Below are positions 36,201-45,830 of a DNA stretch of 64,000 nucleotides, one piece after another (position 1 is the stretch's first letter; each line of letters begins with the position of its first letter). Below the pieces are notes generated by a model. It made no database searches. It saw nothing but the letters and a program-made list of their open reading frames with translations, and was not told the DNA's origin. Made by a program: the position numbers and the translations under genes. Source of the stretch: Alphaproteobacteria bacterium (GTDB lineage: Bacteria; Pseudomonadota; Alphaproteobacteria; Reyranellales; Reyranellaceae); assembly GCA_017308235.1 (NCBI GenBank), contig JAFKFL010000009.1, positions 372,001 to 436,000 of the forward strand, given 5' to 3'.

Positions 36201-36758
36201 ATGACCAACGCGCCGAATACCGGGCCTGTCGCGCCGCCACCGCCGGTCTGGAACGGTCAATCCTCAGCCGCTGGTACGCAGCAATATGCCGGCTTCTGGC
36301 TGCGGGTGGTCGCTTCCATCATCGATACGATCATCCTGATCATCATCGGCTATATCGTGGGGATCTTCCTCCCCGGGCCGACGCCACCCTCCGCCGACGA
36401 TGTCGTTGGCAATCTCGACCTGGTTGCCCAGCAAGGCGTGGCCAAGCTGGCTGTGCTCACCCTCGTGGCCTGGGCCTACTACGCCTTCCAGGAAAGCTCA
36501 TCGGCGCAAGCGAGCCTCGGCAAGCGGCTGCTCGGCATCCGAGTATCGTCGGAGAATGGCACGAAGCTTACCCTCGGCACGGCGAGCCTCCGGGCCTGGC
36601 CACTTTATGCCGCCAATATCGGTTTCCTGATCTTCGCGTGGCTGGGCTGGCTGGTCATGCTGGCCGGCCTGGCGTCCTGCGTCGCCGTTGCTTTCAACCC
36701 TCGCAAGCAAGGCCTGCACGACAGCATGGCCAAGGCGCTCCTGACCAAGGTTCGTTAA
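36201..36758 (+). CDS. RDD family membrane protein (copy 1)
   Basis: A 185-residue protein: a proline-rich cytoplasmic N-terminus (PVAPPPPVWNG), then an RDD domain with three helices (YAGFWLRVVASIIDTIILIII, then VLTLVAWAYYAFQES, then GFLIFAWLGWLVMLAGL) and the charged RKQGLHDSMAKAL end. RDD proteins are small transport-related membrane proteins of uncertain role. ATG 36201 follows a strong GGGGGAGG site; the open frame upstream passes through the tandem repeat and is doubtful. A paralogue follows after 20 bases. Confidence 0.88.
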   Translation: MTNAPNTGPVAPPPPVWNGQSSAAGTQQYAGFWLRVVASIIDTIILIIIGYIVGIFLPGPTPPSADDVVGNLDLVAQQGVAKLAVLTLVAWAYYAFQESSSAQASLGKRLLGIRVSSENGTKLTLGTASLRAWPLYAANIGFLIFAWLGWLVMLAGLASCVAVAFNPRKQGLHDSMAKALLTKVR

Positions 36759-36778
36759 ATCCCCGAGGGAGATCCGAC

Positions 36779-37288
36779 ATGACGAATACATCGAATACCG
36801 GCAGCACGCCCCCGCCAGCCCCGGTATGGGATGCGCGTCCCACCGGCGCCGGCCAGGTACGATACGGCGGGTTCTGGATCCGCGTCGTGGCGTACATAAT
36901 CGACGCGATCGTGCTGAACGTCGCTTTCGCCATCATCGGCATGGTCGTGGGCGTCAGCCTGATTCCGGCCGATCCGACCAAGCTCGACGCGGAAGTTATG
37001 TCGAAGATGGGGGTCTTCGAACTCGTCGCCCTGGTGGTGACCTGGCTTTACTTTGCGCTGCTGGAAAGCTCAGAACGTGGCGCGACCATCGGCAAGATGG
37101 CGATGGGCCTGCGGGTGGTCGACGAACAGGGGAACCGGATCTCCTTCGGCAGGGCCACCGGACGTTTCTTTGCGAAATTCGTGTCCGGCATCATCCTGTT
37201 GATCGGCTACATCATGGTCGCCTTCACGGAGCGAAAGCGGGCCCTGCACGACATGATGGCGGGCACGCTGGTGATCAAAGCCCGCTGA
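36779..37288 (+). CDS. RDD family membrane protein (copy 2)
   Basis: A 169-residue paralogue of the preceding gene with the same plan: PPPAPVWDARPTGAGQ, YGGFWIRVVAYIIDAIVLNVAF, GKMAMGLRVVDEQGNRISF, and ERKRALHDMMAGTLV. The two share many residues in the first helix and tail, so they look like an old tandem duplication. ATG 36779 is preceded by GAGGGAGA. Lies between leuC and leuD. Confidence 0.9.
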   Translation: MTNTSNTGSTPPPAPVWDARPTGAGQVRYGGFWIRVVAYIIDAIVLNVAFAIIGMVVGVSLIPADPTKLDAEVMSKMGVFELVALVVTWLYFALLESSERGATIGKMAMGLRVVDEQGNRISFGRATGRFFAKFVSGIILLIGYIMVAFTERKRALHDMMAGTLVIKAR

Positions 37289-37362
37289 AACAGCGCGCCT
37301 TGCGGATAACTTGACGGGACCGGCGAAAGCCCGTTAATTCCGGCCTTTCGCGAGGGGTTTCC

Positions 37363-37977
37363 ATGGAAAAATTCACGACGCTGCGCGGCGTCGCCGCACC
37401 GCTGCCGATGGTCAATATCGACACCGATATGATCATCCCGAAGAATTTCCTGAAAACCATCAAGCGCACCGGCCTGAAGGACGGGCTGTTCTACGAGTTG
37501 CGCTGGACGCCCGATGGCCAGAAGAAGGATTTCGTTCTCGATCAGCCGGCCTACCAGAACGCCAAGATCATCGTCGCCGGCCCCAATTTCGGCTGCGGAT
37601 CGAGCCGCGAGCATGCGCCCTGGGCACTGCTCGACTTCGGCATCCGCTGCGTCATCTCCGAGAATTTCGCCGACATCTTCTACAACAACTGCTTCAAGAA
37701 CGGCATCCTGCCGATCAAGGTGCCGAAGGACGTCATCGCCAAGCTGATGGACGATGCGAGCCGCGGCTCCAACGCGGTCATCGAGGTCGATCTCGAGAAG
37801 CAGGAGATCAAGGGTCCCGACGGCGGCACCGTCCATTTCGACATCGACCCCTTCCGCAAACATTGCCTGCTGAACGGCCTCGACGACATCGGTCTTACGA
37901 TGGAGAAGAAGTCGGAGATCGACGACTTCGAGGCGCGCCAGAAGGAAGCCCAGCCCTGGCTGCACTCTGCCGCCTGA
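37363..37977 (+). CDS. leuD: 3-isopropylmalate dehydratase, small subunit
   Basis: A 204-residue partner of LeuC. Family segments: [39 protein letters not shown], and [24 protein letters not shown] site precedes the ATG. In the 74 bases before it, GCGAAAG (37323-37329) and CTTTCGC (37345-37351) can pair. leuB follows after 28 bases. Confidence 0.97.
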   Translation: MEKFTTLRGVAAPLPMVNIDTDMIIPKNFLKTIKRTGLKDGLFYELRWTPDGQKKDFVLDQPAYQNAKIIVAGPNFGCGSSREHAPWALLDFGIRCVISENFADIFYNNCFKNGILPIKVPKDVIAKLMDDASRGSNAVIEVDLEKQEIKGPDGGTVHFDIDPFRKHCLLNGLDDIGLTMEKKSEIDDFEARQKEAQPWLHSAA

Positions 37978-38005
37978 TACCGCATTAACCCGAGAGAAGA
38001 AGACA

Positions 38006-39124
38006 ATGGCGTCAAACCGCAATCTGCTGGTGCTGCCTGGCGATGGCATCGGCCCCGAAGTCATGAACGAAGTGCGCAAGATCATCGCCTGGATGGGCAA
38101 GAAGCGCGCGGTCGGCTTCGACATCAAGGAAGACGTGGTGGGCGGCGCGGCGCTCGACAAACACGGCGTGCCTCTCTCGGACGATGCGATGAAGGCGGCC
38201 CTCGAGGCCGACGCGGTGCTGTTCGGCTCGGTCGGCGGCCCGAAATGGGACACCGCCGACTTCAGCAAGAAGCCCGAGCGCGGTCTCCTGCGCCTACGCA
38301 AGGAGATGGATCTGTTCGCCAACCTGCGCCCGGCCAAGGTGTTCGACGCGCTGGTCGATGCCAGCTCGCTCAAGCACGAGATCGTCAAGGGCCTCGACAT
38401 CATGATCATCCGCGAGCTGACGAGCGGCGTGTATTTCGGCGAGCCGCGCGGCCGGCAGACCAACGCCAAAGGCGAGGTCGAGGCGTTTGATACGCAGCGC
38501 TACACCGCGGGCGAGATCCGCCGCGTTTGCGCCGTGGCGTTCGAACTCGCCCGCAAGCGCAAGAACAAGGTGCTGTCGGCCGAGAAGGCCAACGTCATGC
38601 ACACCGGCGTGCTGTGGCGCGAGGAGGCGACCAAGCTGCACAAGGAGAAATACTCCGACGTGAAGCTGGAGCACATGTACGCCGATGCGCTCGCCATGCA
38701 GCTCCTGCGCGCGCCCAACCAGTTCGACGTCATCGTCACCGACAACCTGTTCGGTGACATTCTCTCGGACGAGGCCTCGATGCTGACGGGCTCGCTCGGC
38801 CTCTTGCCCTCGGCCTCGCTGGGCGCACCCGATGCGACCGGCCGGCGCAAGGCACTCTATGAACCGATCCACGGCAGCGCGCCCGATATCGCGGGCAAGG
38901 GGCTCGCCAACCCGATCGCCGAGACGCTCTCCTATGCCATGATGCTGCGTTACTCCTTCGACCTCGGCAACGAAGCCGACCTGGTCGAGAAGGCGGTCGA
39001 GAACGTGCTGGCCGCGGGCTATCGCACCGGCGACCTGCTGGTCGGCAAGGCCCAGGGCGTCAAGAAAGTCGGCACCCAGGAGATGGGCGACGCGATCGTG
39101 AAGGAACTCGATCGACTGGTCTGA
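38006..39124 (+). CDS. leuB: 3-isopropylmalate dehydrogenase
   Basis: A 372-residue NAD-dependent decarboxylating dehydrogenase. Substrate- and metal-binding segments are [36 protein letters not shown], and [18 protein letters not shown]. It completes the last common steps of leucine synthesis with leuC and leuD. The stop lies 21 bases before the 72-nt stem-loop element. Confidence 0.97.
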   Translation: MASNRNLLVLPGDGIGPEVMNEVRKIIAWMGKKRAVGFDIKEDVVGGAALDKHGVPLSDDAMKAALEADAVLFGSVGGPKWDTADFSKKPERGLLRLRKEMDLFANLRPAKVFDALVDASSLKHEIVKGLDIMIIRELTSGVYFGEPRGRQTNAKGEVEAFDTQRYTAGEIRRVCAVAFELARKRKNKVLSAEKANVMHTGVLWREEATKLHKEKYSDVKLEHMYADALAMQLLRAPNQFDVIVTDNLFGDILSDEASMLTGSLGLLPSASLGAPDATGRRKALYEPIHGSAPDIAGKGLANPIAETLSYAMMLRYSFDLGNEADLVEKAVENVLAAGYRTGDLLVGKAQGVKKVGTQEMGDAIVKELDRLV

Positions 39125-39145
39125 TCGAGTGGCCTGATCTCTTCC

Positions 39146-39217
39146 GGACCGCGGGCTTCCAGCCCGCTCACTCGGCGCATTCACATGCGCCTTGAGCGCG
39201 CAGGATGCACGCGGTCC
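39146..39217. repeat. 72-nt branched stem-loop element
   Basis: The outer arms GGACCGCG (39146-39153) and CGCGGTCC (39210-39217) close a stem. Inside are two perfect hairpins: GCGGGCT-TCC-AGCCCGC (39151-39167, sharing three bases with the outer stem) and GGCGCAT-TCAC-ATGCGCC (39174-39191). It lies between the convergent leuB and anti-sigma genes and could end transcription from both. It resembles REP-like mobile palindromes; family assignment not tested. Confidence 0.75.
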
Positions 39218-39223
39218 AAAAGA

Positions 39224-40021
39224 TTACCGATCGGGCCCTTCGGCGGTGTTGACGGCCTTGACGAAGGCCGACATCTCCGCCGGCTCCATGTCCGACACGG
39301 CGCGCATCTCGAAGCCGCCATGCCGCCATTGCGCCAGTACGAAGCCATCGCGTTGCGCGACATCGGCCGGCGAGTCGCTGTCCGACCCGGCCGGCCAGAG
39401 CGTCAACGCCACCTTGTGCTGGCCATGGCTATAGACCAGGACCGCCACCTTGCGACCGTCGAAGATATCGACCCGGCCGCCCAGCAGCGGGAAACCCCCG
39501 GTGGTGAGATCGCGCACCGGCGGCGAATACGAGATCTTCCCGGCGAACCACGGCTTCACCGTGTGGCGGTCCGACGACACGACGTCGACCGGATGGTCAC
39601 TCGAGGCAACGCGCACGAAGCCCGCCGTCAATTCGTCGGCGTCGCGCCTGCCTTGCATGGAAGACATCCCGCCCAGCCAGCCAATGCTGACGGCCACGAT
39701 CAGACTGGCGGCCATCGCCGCCCAGCGCATCGAGGGACGCGGCAGGATCGTGGTAGCGGCCACCGGCCTCGCCGCAGGCACTACCGGCTGGGACTTGCCG
39801 GCAATGGACCGCAGCTCGCGTTCGATACGGGCCCGCAGCAGGTCCGGCACAGGCTCGGCCGGCAGGTCGTGCAGCAGGCCACTCAGGGCCCGGGCATCTT
39901 CCAGGCGCTGGCGGCATTCCGGGCAAAGTTCCAGGGCACGCTCGAACGCAACGCAGTCGGTCGCCGACATCTCGCCGTCGAGGTAGACGTCGACCATCGT
40001 CTCACAGGTCGCGCAGTCCAT
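39224..40021 (-). CDS. Anti-sigma factor (membrane, cysteine-rich N-terminus)
   Basis: A 265-residue protein. Residues 1-40 resemble the ZAS anti-sigma zinc domain (MDCATCETMVDVYLDGEM, then ELCPECRQRL) with cysteines at 3, 6, 23, 33 and 36, but the usual zinc histidine four residues before C33 is A29. One helix spans about residues 99-118, leaving a periplasmic domain of about 145 residues. It overlaps the ECF sigma gene by 20 bases. ATG 40021 gives the family start. Confidence 0.87.
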   Translation of the reverse strand: MDCATCETMVDVYLDGEMSATDCVAFERALELCPECRQRLEDARALSGLLHDLPAEPVPDLLRARIERELRSIAGKSQPVVPAARPVAATTILPRPSMRWAAMAASLIVAVSIGWLGGMSSMQGRRDADELTAGFVRVASSDHPVDVVSSDRHTVKPWFAGKISYSPPVRDLTTGGFPLLGGRVDIFDGRKVAVLVYSHGQHKVALTLWPAGSDSDSPADVAQRDGFVLAQWRHGGFEMRAVSDMEPAEMSAFVKAVNTAEGPDR

Positions 40022-40559
40022 GGTCTCTCCTTCCAAGGCGGCCCTTGAGGTCACCCGCCAGCTTTTCCCTCGCGCGCGCCAGGCGCGACATCACGGTTCC
40101 GATCGGCAGATCAAGCACCGCCGCAATCTCCTTGTATGTGAAATCCTCGATCTCCCTCAGGACGAGGATCTCACGCGCTTCGGCCGGCAGTGCCGCCAGG
40201 GCTGCGGCCACATGTCGCCGCCTGTCGACTGCCATCACCGACTGCTCCGGATCCGGCCGGTCGTCGGCCTTATTCTCAACCACGTCCAACGGCTGTTCAC
40301 CGGCCTGACGCTGCCGCATGTCGTGCCAGGTATTGCGCACGATCCGCAGCAGCCACGGCCTGGCTTCCCCACCCCGGAAGGCATGGAAGTAACGCAGGGC
40401 TCGCAACATTGCCTCCTGCGCCACGTCCTGGGCCTGCACTGGGTCTCGAGTCAGCCACCGTGCAAAACCATAGGCGGCATCGAGATGCGGTAGCATCACG
40501 GACCGAAACCGCTCGACCGTGTCTCCATCGGGTTCCAGCGTGTTCGACATACCGTCCAT
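40002..40559 (-). CDS. ECF-type RNA polymerase sigma factor
   Basis: A 185-residue sigma factor. Region 2: LDAAYGFARWLTRDPVQAQDVAQEAMLR, then ARPWLLRIVRNTWHD; region 4: LPAEAREILVLREIEDFTYKEIA, then GTVMSRLARAREKL. A later ATG at 40550 is also possible. The anti-sigma gene overlaps its end, and the metallophosphoesterase gene starts 120 bases away on the other strand, making that operon a likely target. Confidence 0.94.
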   Translation of the reverse strand: MDGMSNTLEPDGDTVERFRSVMLPHLDAAYGFARWLTRDPVQAQDVAQEAMLRALRYFHAFRGGEARPWLLRIVRNTWHDMRQRQAGEQPLDVVENKADDRPDPEQSVMAVDRRRHVAAALAALPAEAREILVLREIEDFTYKEIAAVLDLPIGTVMSRLARAREKLAGDLKGRLGRRDHGLRDL

Positions 40560-40679
40560 AGGACAAGATTACCGTCTGGCCGTCGAACTTATTCCACCCC
40601 CACGGCACGGCAGGCCGGCGACCGGAATAAACCGGAGAGGCCCCCGGTATGGCCAGCATCAACCATGCCGGAGGGCATC

Positions 40680-41561
40680 ATGAAGCAAACCGATCGCCGC
40701 GATTTCCTGAAGCTCGCCGGAATGGCGGGCGTGACATTCACTGCCGGGCTATTCCCCGGCCGCGAGGCCGCGGCGCAAGCCGGTGGCGACTTCCATTTCG
40801 TGCAGTTTTCGGACACCCACTGGGGCTACAAGGGTGCCGCCAATCCGGACGCCGAGCATACGCTGGAGAAGGCCATCGTCACGGTGAACGGGCTCGCCAA
40901 GCAGCCCGACTTCATCGTCTTCACCGGCGACCTCACCCATACGACCGACGATCCCAAGGAGCGGCGCAACCGTATGAAGCGCGTGAAGGAGATCATCGGC
41001 GAGCTGAAGGTCAAGGACGTCCGCTTCATGCCGGGCGAGCATGACGCCTCGCTCGACAAGGGTGAAGCCTACAAGGAGATCTTCGGCGACACCCACTACA
41101 CCTTCGACCACAAGGGCGTGCACTTCATCGCCCTCGACAACGTCTCCGATCCGGGCGCCAAGCTCGGCGACGAGCAGCTCGCCTGGCTGGCGGCCGACCT
41201 CAAGAAGCACAAGCCCGACGACCGGATCGTCGTCTTGACGCATCGCCCGCTGTTCGATCTCCAGCCCTCCTGGGACTGGGCCACCGCAGACGGTGCCAAG
41301 GCGATCGACCTCCTGATGCCCTATCAAAACGTCGTGGTGTTCTACGGCCACATCCATCAGGAGAACAACCACATGACGGGCCACATCGCCCATCATGCGG
41401 CGAAGTCGCTGGTCTTCCCGCAGGCGACCCCCGGTCCGGATGCACCGCCGCGTCGTCCGCCGCCGCCGCCCTATGACGCCTCGCAGAAGAATCTGGGCAC
41501 GCGCGACATCTCGATGGCCAAGGCCGTCACCTTCGTCGAGTTGCCCGTCACCAAGGCGTAG
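40680..41561 (+). CDS. Tat-exported metallophosphoesterase
   Basis: A 293-residue protein with a twin-arginine signal (KQTDRRDFLKLAGMAG). Dinuclear metal motifs: D45 and H47 in FSDTHWG, D84 in FTGDLTH, then H121 and D122 in PGEHD, where glutamate replaces the usual asparagine of GNHD, and GHIHQENNH near the end. A proline-rich loop (PGPDAPPRRPPPPPYD) precedes the tail. Substrate unknown. ATG 40680 follows GGAGGGC; the frame is open 15 bases earlier. The CuA gene follows after four bases. Confidence 0.9.
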   Translation: MKQTDRRDFLKLAGMAGVTFTAGLFPGREAAAQAGGDFHFVQFSDTHWGYKGAANPDAEHTLEKAIVTVNGLAKQPDFIVFTGDLTHTTDDPKERRNRMKRVKEIIGELKVKDVRFMPGEHDASLDKGEAYKEIFGDTHYTFDHKGVHFIALDNVSDPGAKLGDEQLAWLAADLKKHKPDDRIVVLTHRPLFDLQPSWDWATADGAKAIDLLMPYQNVVVFYGHIHQENNHMTGHIAHHAAKSLVFPQATPGPDAPPRRPPPPPYDASQKNLGTRDISMAKAVTFVELPVTKA

Positions 41562-41565
41562 ACAG

Positions 41566-41919
41566 ATGAAACGCAGATACTTCATCGCGCTGCTGGTCGC
41601 CGGCAGCGCGGCCGGAGGGGTCGCGCGCCTCGAAGCCGCGACAACGAGAGAAGTCGAGGTCATTGCCGAGAAGTTCGACTACACGCCCGACATGATCAAA
41701 GCGAAGGTCGGCCAGCCGCTCACCTTCGTGCTGACCTCGGTGGACCGCATCCACGGCTTCAAGATGCCCGACTTCGGCGTTCGGACCGACATCGTGCCAG
41801 GCGTGGACACGCGGGTGACCATCACGCCCACCAAGGTCGGCAAATTCGCGTACTTTTGCGACGTGTTCTGCGGCGACGGCCACGAGGAGATGGCGGGCAC
41901 GCTCGTCGTCGAGGCCTGA
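41566..41919 (+). CDS. Exported cupredoxin with a complete CuA-type site
   Basis: A 117-residue protein with a signal peptide (residues 1 to about 25). The copper ligands match cytochrome oxidase subunit II: H63 in RIHGFKMPD, then C98, C102, H106 and M109 in the spacing C-x3-C-x3-H-x2-M. No transmembrane hairpin or oxidase subunit I is nearby, so it is a free periplasmic electron or copper carrier. Probably co-transcribed with the phosphoesterase. Confidence 0.92.
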   Translation: MKRRYFIALLVAGSAAGGVARLEAATTREVEVIAEKFDYTPDMIKAKVGQPLTFVLTSVDRIHGFKMPDFGVRTDIVPGVDTRVTITPTKVGKFAYFCDVFCGDGHEEMAGTLVVEA

Positions 41920-41928
41920 CACCGGCCC

Positions 41929-41963
41929 GCCGCCGGACAGCAGCTGGGGAGCTGTCCGGCGGC
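41929..41963 (+). terminator. Strong hairpin after the CuA gene
   Basis: A perfect 13-base stem, GCCGCCGGACAGC (41929-41941) with GCTGTCCGGCGGC (41951-41963), closes a 9-base loop ten bases after the CuA stop. No T-run follows, so it is either a 3' end stabiliser or a terminator of the L-shaped type common in GC-rich bacteria. Confidence 0.7.
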
Positions 41964-42166
41964 AACGGGGCGCCAATCCATCGGCGTCCTTTCGATTACA
42001 TCCTGCGGACGGCGCCCGTCGCGGTGCACTCGCTGAAATCCGCAGCCCCTTCGCAGCGTTCACGTTCGTTGGACGCGTAAGCGACCCACAGCAGTCGCCA
42101 TCGGCAAGCCCAAGCAGCCTGCCGGACGATCCATCAGAAGCCTCAGCGCCTTCAAAGGATGAGATC

Positions 42167-42499
42167 ATGAAACCGGTTCACCTCTTTCTTTTCCTGATCG
42201 GCCTCAGCAGCCTGTTCACCGCGTCGTCGCTTGCCGCCGACAGCGAGCTCGCACGCTCGCGACGGATGTTGCGCGACGCGCCGTCCGACATCGTAGCGCT
42301 CGCGGAACGCGCGATCGGGTGCCGGCGCCTGGCCACCGTCGAAGTAAAGGACGAAGCAAGCGACGCCAGAGTCGAGGCCGCGTTCAAGACCTATAGATGC
42401 AACACGCTCGAAGCGGACGTCGCGTCGCTGCGACGCAAGTATGCTGATTCCGAATCGGACCTCAAAGACATCGACGTGGCGTACAACTTCGGTCTTTGA
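42167..42499 (+). CDS. Small secreted protein of unknown function
   Basis: A 110-residue protein with a signal peptide (MKPVHLFLFLIGLSSLFTASSLAA). The mature part contains three cysteines? two are clear (GCRRLATV and YRCNTLEADV), which could form a disulfide, and charged helical stretches. I recognise no family. The gene stands alone between the CuA hairpin and the porin, with the porin repeats starting six bases after its stop. Codon use is slightly less GC-rich than the neighbours. Confidence 0.65.
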   Translation: MKPVHLFLFLIGLSSLFTASSLAADSELARSRRMLRDAPSDIVALAERAIGCRRLATVEVKDEASDARVEAAFKTYRCNTLEADVASLRRKYADSESDLKDIDVAYNFGL

Positions 42500-42504
42500 C
42501 CAAC

Positions 42505-42550
42505 GTCGCGTTGAGTCGAAACGCGACGATGTCGCGTTGAGTCGAAACGC
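42505..42550 (+). repeat. Duplicated 20-bp repeat upstream of the porin
   Basis: Two identical 20-base copies, 42505-42524 and 42531-42550, 26 bases apart start to start. Each contains GCGTT-N7-AACGC, a small palindrome. Their spacing (about two and a half helix turns) and place 150-200 bases before the porin ATG suit regulator binding. They are not followed by more copies. Confidence 0.85.
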
Positions 42551-42651
42551 ACACGACGTACACAGTCCTACACGTTCGCTTGATCACGCGCGGAAGAATC
42601 GAATCCGACGGAATAGCCATCGCGACCCTTCAGTAGTCCCCCACGAGTGCC

Positions 42652-42676
42652 TGCCGACGATCGACATGCGTCGGCA
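42652..42676 (+). promoter_or_regulatory. Hairpin in the porin leader
   Basis: TGCCGACG (42652-42659) pairs perfectly with CGTCGGCA (42669-42676) around a 9-base loop, ending 15 bases before the GGAGGG ribosome site of the porin. Porin leaders are often targets of small RNAs or have stabilising 5' stems; no specific partner can be named. Confidence 0.45.
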
Positions 42677-42702
42677 TACAGAAACGCAGTGGAGGGATAA
42701 TA

Positions 42703-44061
42703 ATGAGGGGAACGATGAAGGGGTTGCTACCGACCACCACCGCTTTGCTCGCTGGTGGGCTTGCGGTTACGCCGGCCTTTGCAGCCGATCCGATCAAGAT
42801 CAACGTTGGCGGATATTACATCTTCTACGCTCTGACCGGATCGATCGAAGGAACGTACGCGCTGAACGGCAGCTCGACTCAATACAAGGGGATTCAGTTC
42901 ATCCAGGAAGGTGAAATTCACTTCACCGGCGAGACGAAACTCGACAACGGCACATCGATTGGCATCCAGGTTCAGCTCGAGGGTTGGGATCCGTCGGCCG
43001 CCGCCGGCAACCGGCAGATCGACGAAGCCTATCTGTTCGCCTTTGGCGATTGGGGCCGTGTCGAATTCGGCGCACGCGACCCGGCGGGCTATCGCATGTG
43101 GTACGGCGCGCCCTCGGCCCTGATCGAGTTCGGCTTCCTGCAGCACAATACGAGCTTCCTGTGGGCCAATGCGTCGGCGGCCGCCAACAACAAGGCCGCG
43201 CTCCACGTCACGGGCGCCGATATCGGCATGCAGGTTCAGGATGCCAATCGCATCAACTACTTCACGCCTCGCGTCTACGGCCTGCAGCTCGGTGTCGGGT
43301 ACGCACCAAAATGGAATCCCTCCGGTAACTTCCCCACTTCCGGCCCATCGGCCAACCTCAACGGAACCTGCGGCTTCAACGACGCCACCACGGCGAACGG
43401 CTGCCCGACCAACGACTATTCGTTTCAGGACATGGTCGACATCGGCATCAACTACGTGAACAAGTTCGGCGATGTCAGCGTCGCGGCCTACGGTGCATTC
43501 CTGTACTCGTCGTTCGTACCCGGCTTCTCGCCGTTTCCTGCGGCAGCGAATCTGGTCTCGGGCCAGAACCTGACAAGCTTGAAGCAGTGGGTCGTCGGCC
43601 TGCAGCTCAACTATGCCGGCTTCACCATCGGCGGCAACGTCGGCTACGACAACAACGGCCAGGGCGCGAACTACTATACCGGCGTCGACAACGACACCCG
43701 CTTCTACGCTGCCTCGATCATGTACTCGACCGGCCCGTGGCAGGTCTCGCTCGGCTGGGAAGGATCGTACAACAACAACGGCAACGGCTCGCTCTCCGTC
43801 GTATCGATCGCGCCGGGCACCAACGTCCAGACCTTGGGCGCGGCCGCGACCAAGGCGATCTACTTCGGCAACAACCCGGCGGCCGGTGCCGCGCGGTTCG
43901 GCGGCGAATCGGCGCAGAAATTCGAATTCGGCGCCAACTATCTGCTTGGTCCCGGTATTCACGTCACCGGCGGCGCCGTCGCGTACAACTACTCCGGCCC
44001 GTCCAATGCCGTCGTCGGTCAGTCGTGGGGCATCTTGCTGGGCATGGACTTCCGCTTCTAG
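42703..44061 (+). CDS. Outer-membrane porin
   Basis: A 452-residue beta-barrel protein. Signal peptide to about residue 28 (GLAVTPAFAADP), a barrel of alternating strands rich in Gly, Tyr and Asn, eyelet-type stretches (FGARDPAGYRMWYG), and the C-terminal aromatic LGMDFRF needed for Bam insertion. It fits the gram-negative general porin group. Two cysteines lie in the loop NGTCGFNDATTANGCPTND. Start ATG 42703 follows GGAGGG. Upstream repeats and a leader hairpin suggest regulation. Confidence 0.93.
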   Translation: MRGTMKGLLPTTTALLAGGLAVTPAFAADPIKINVGGYYIFYALTGSIEGTYALNGSSTQYKGIQFIQEGEIHFTGETKLDNGTSIGIQVQLEGWDPSAAAGNRQIDEAYLFAFGDWGRVEFGARDPAGYRMWYGAPSALIEFGFLQHNTSFLWANASAAANNKAALHVTGADIGMQVQDANRINYFTPRVYGLQLGVGYAPKWNPSGNFPTSGPSANLNGTCGFNDATTANGCPTNDYSFQDMVDIGINYVNKFGDVSVAAYGAFLYSSFVPGFSPFPAAANLVSGQNLTSLKQWVVGLQLNYAGFTIGGNVGYDNNGQGANYYTGVDNDTRFYAASIMYSTGPWQVSLGWEGSYNNNGNGSLSVVSIAPGTNVQTLGAAATKAIYFGNNPAAGAARFGGESAQKFEFGANYLLGPGIHVTGGAVAYNYSGPSNAVVGQSWGILLGMDFRF

Positions 44062-44088
44062 GCGGAGGTCCATGAGGAGAAGCGAACG

Positions 44089-45768
<1,680 letters not shown>

Positions 45769-45830
45769 GGCTGCTCCTCCATCCTCCTCCGACTTTAGCC
45801 AAACCAGCCGGCCCGGTGTAGGGTCGCAAT

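Noticed and set aside
39146..39217. tRNA gene
   Set aside because: The 72-nt length and branched fold look tRNA-like, but there is no T-loop sequence, no anticodon arm of the right size and no CCA end.
42505..42550. CRISPR array
   Set aside because: Only two 20-base units with a 6-base spacer; no cas genes nearby.
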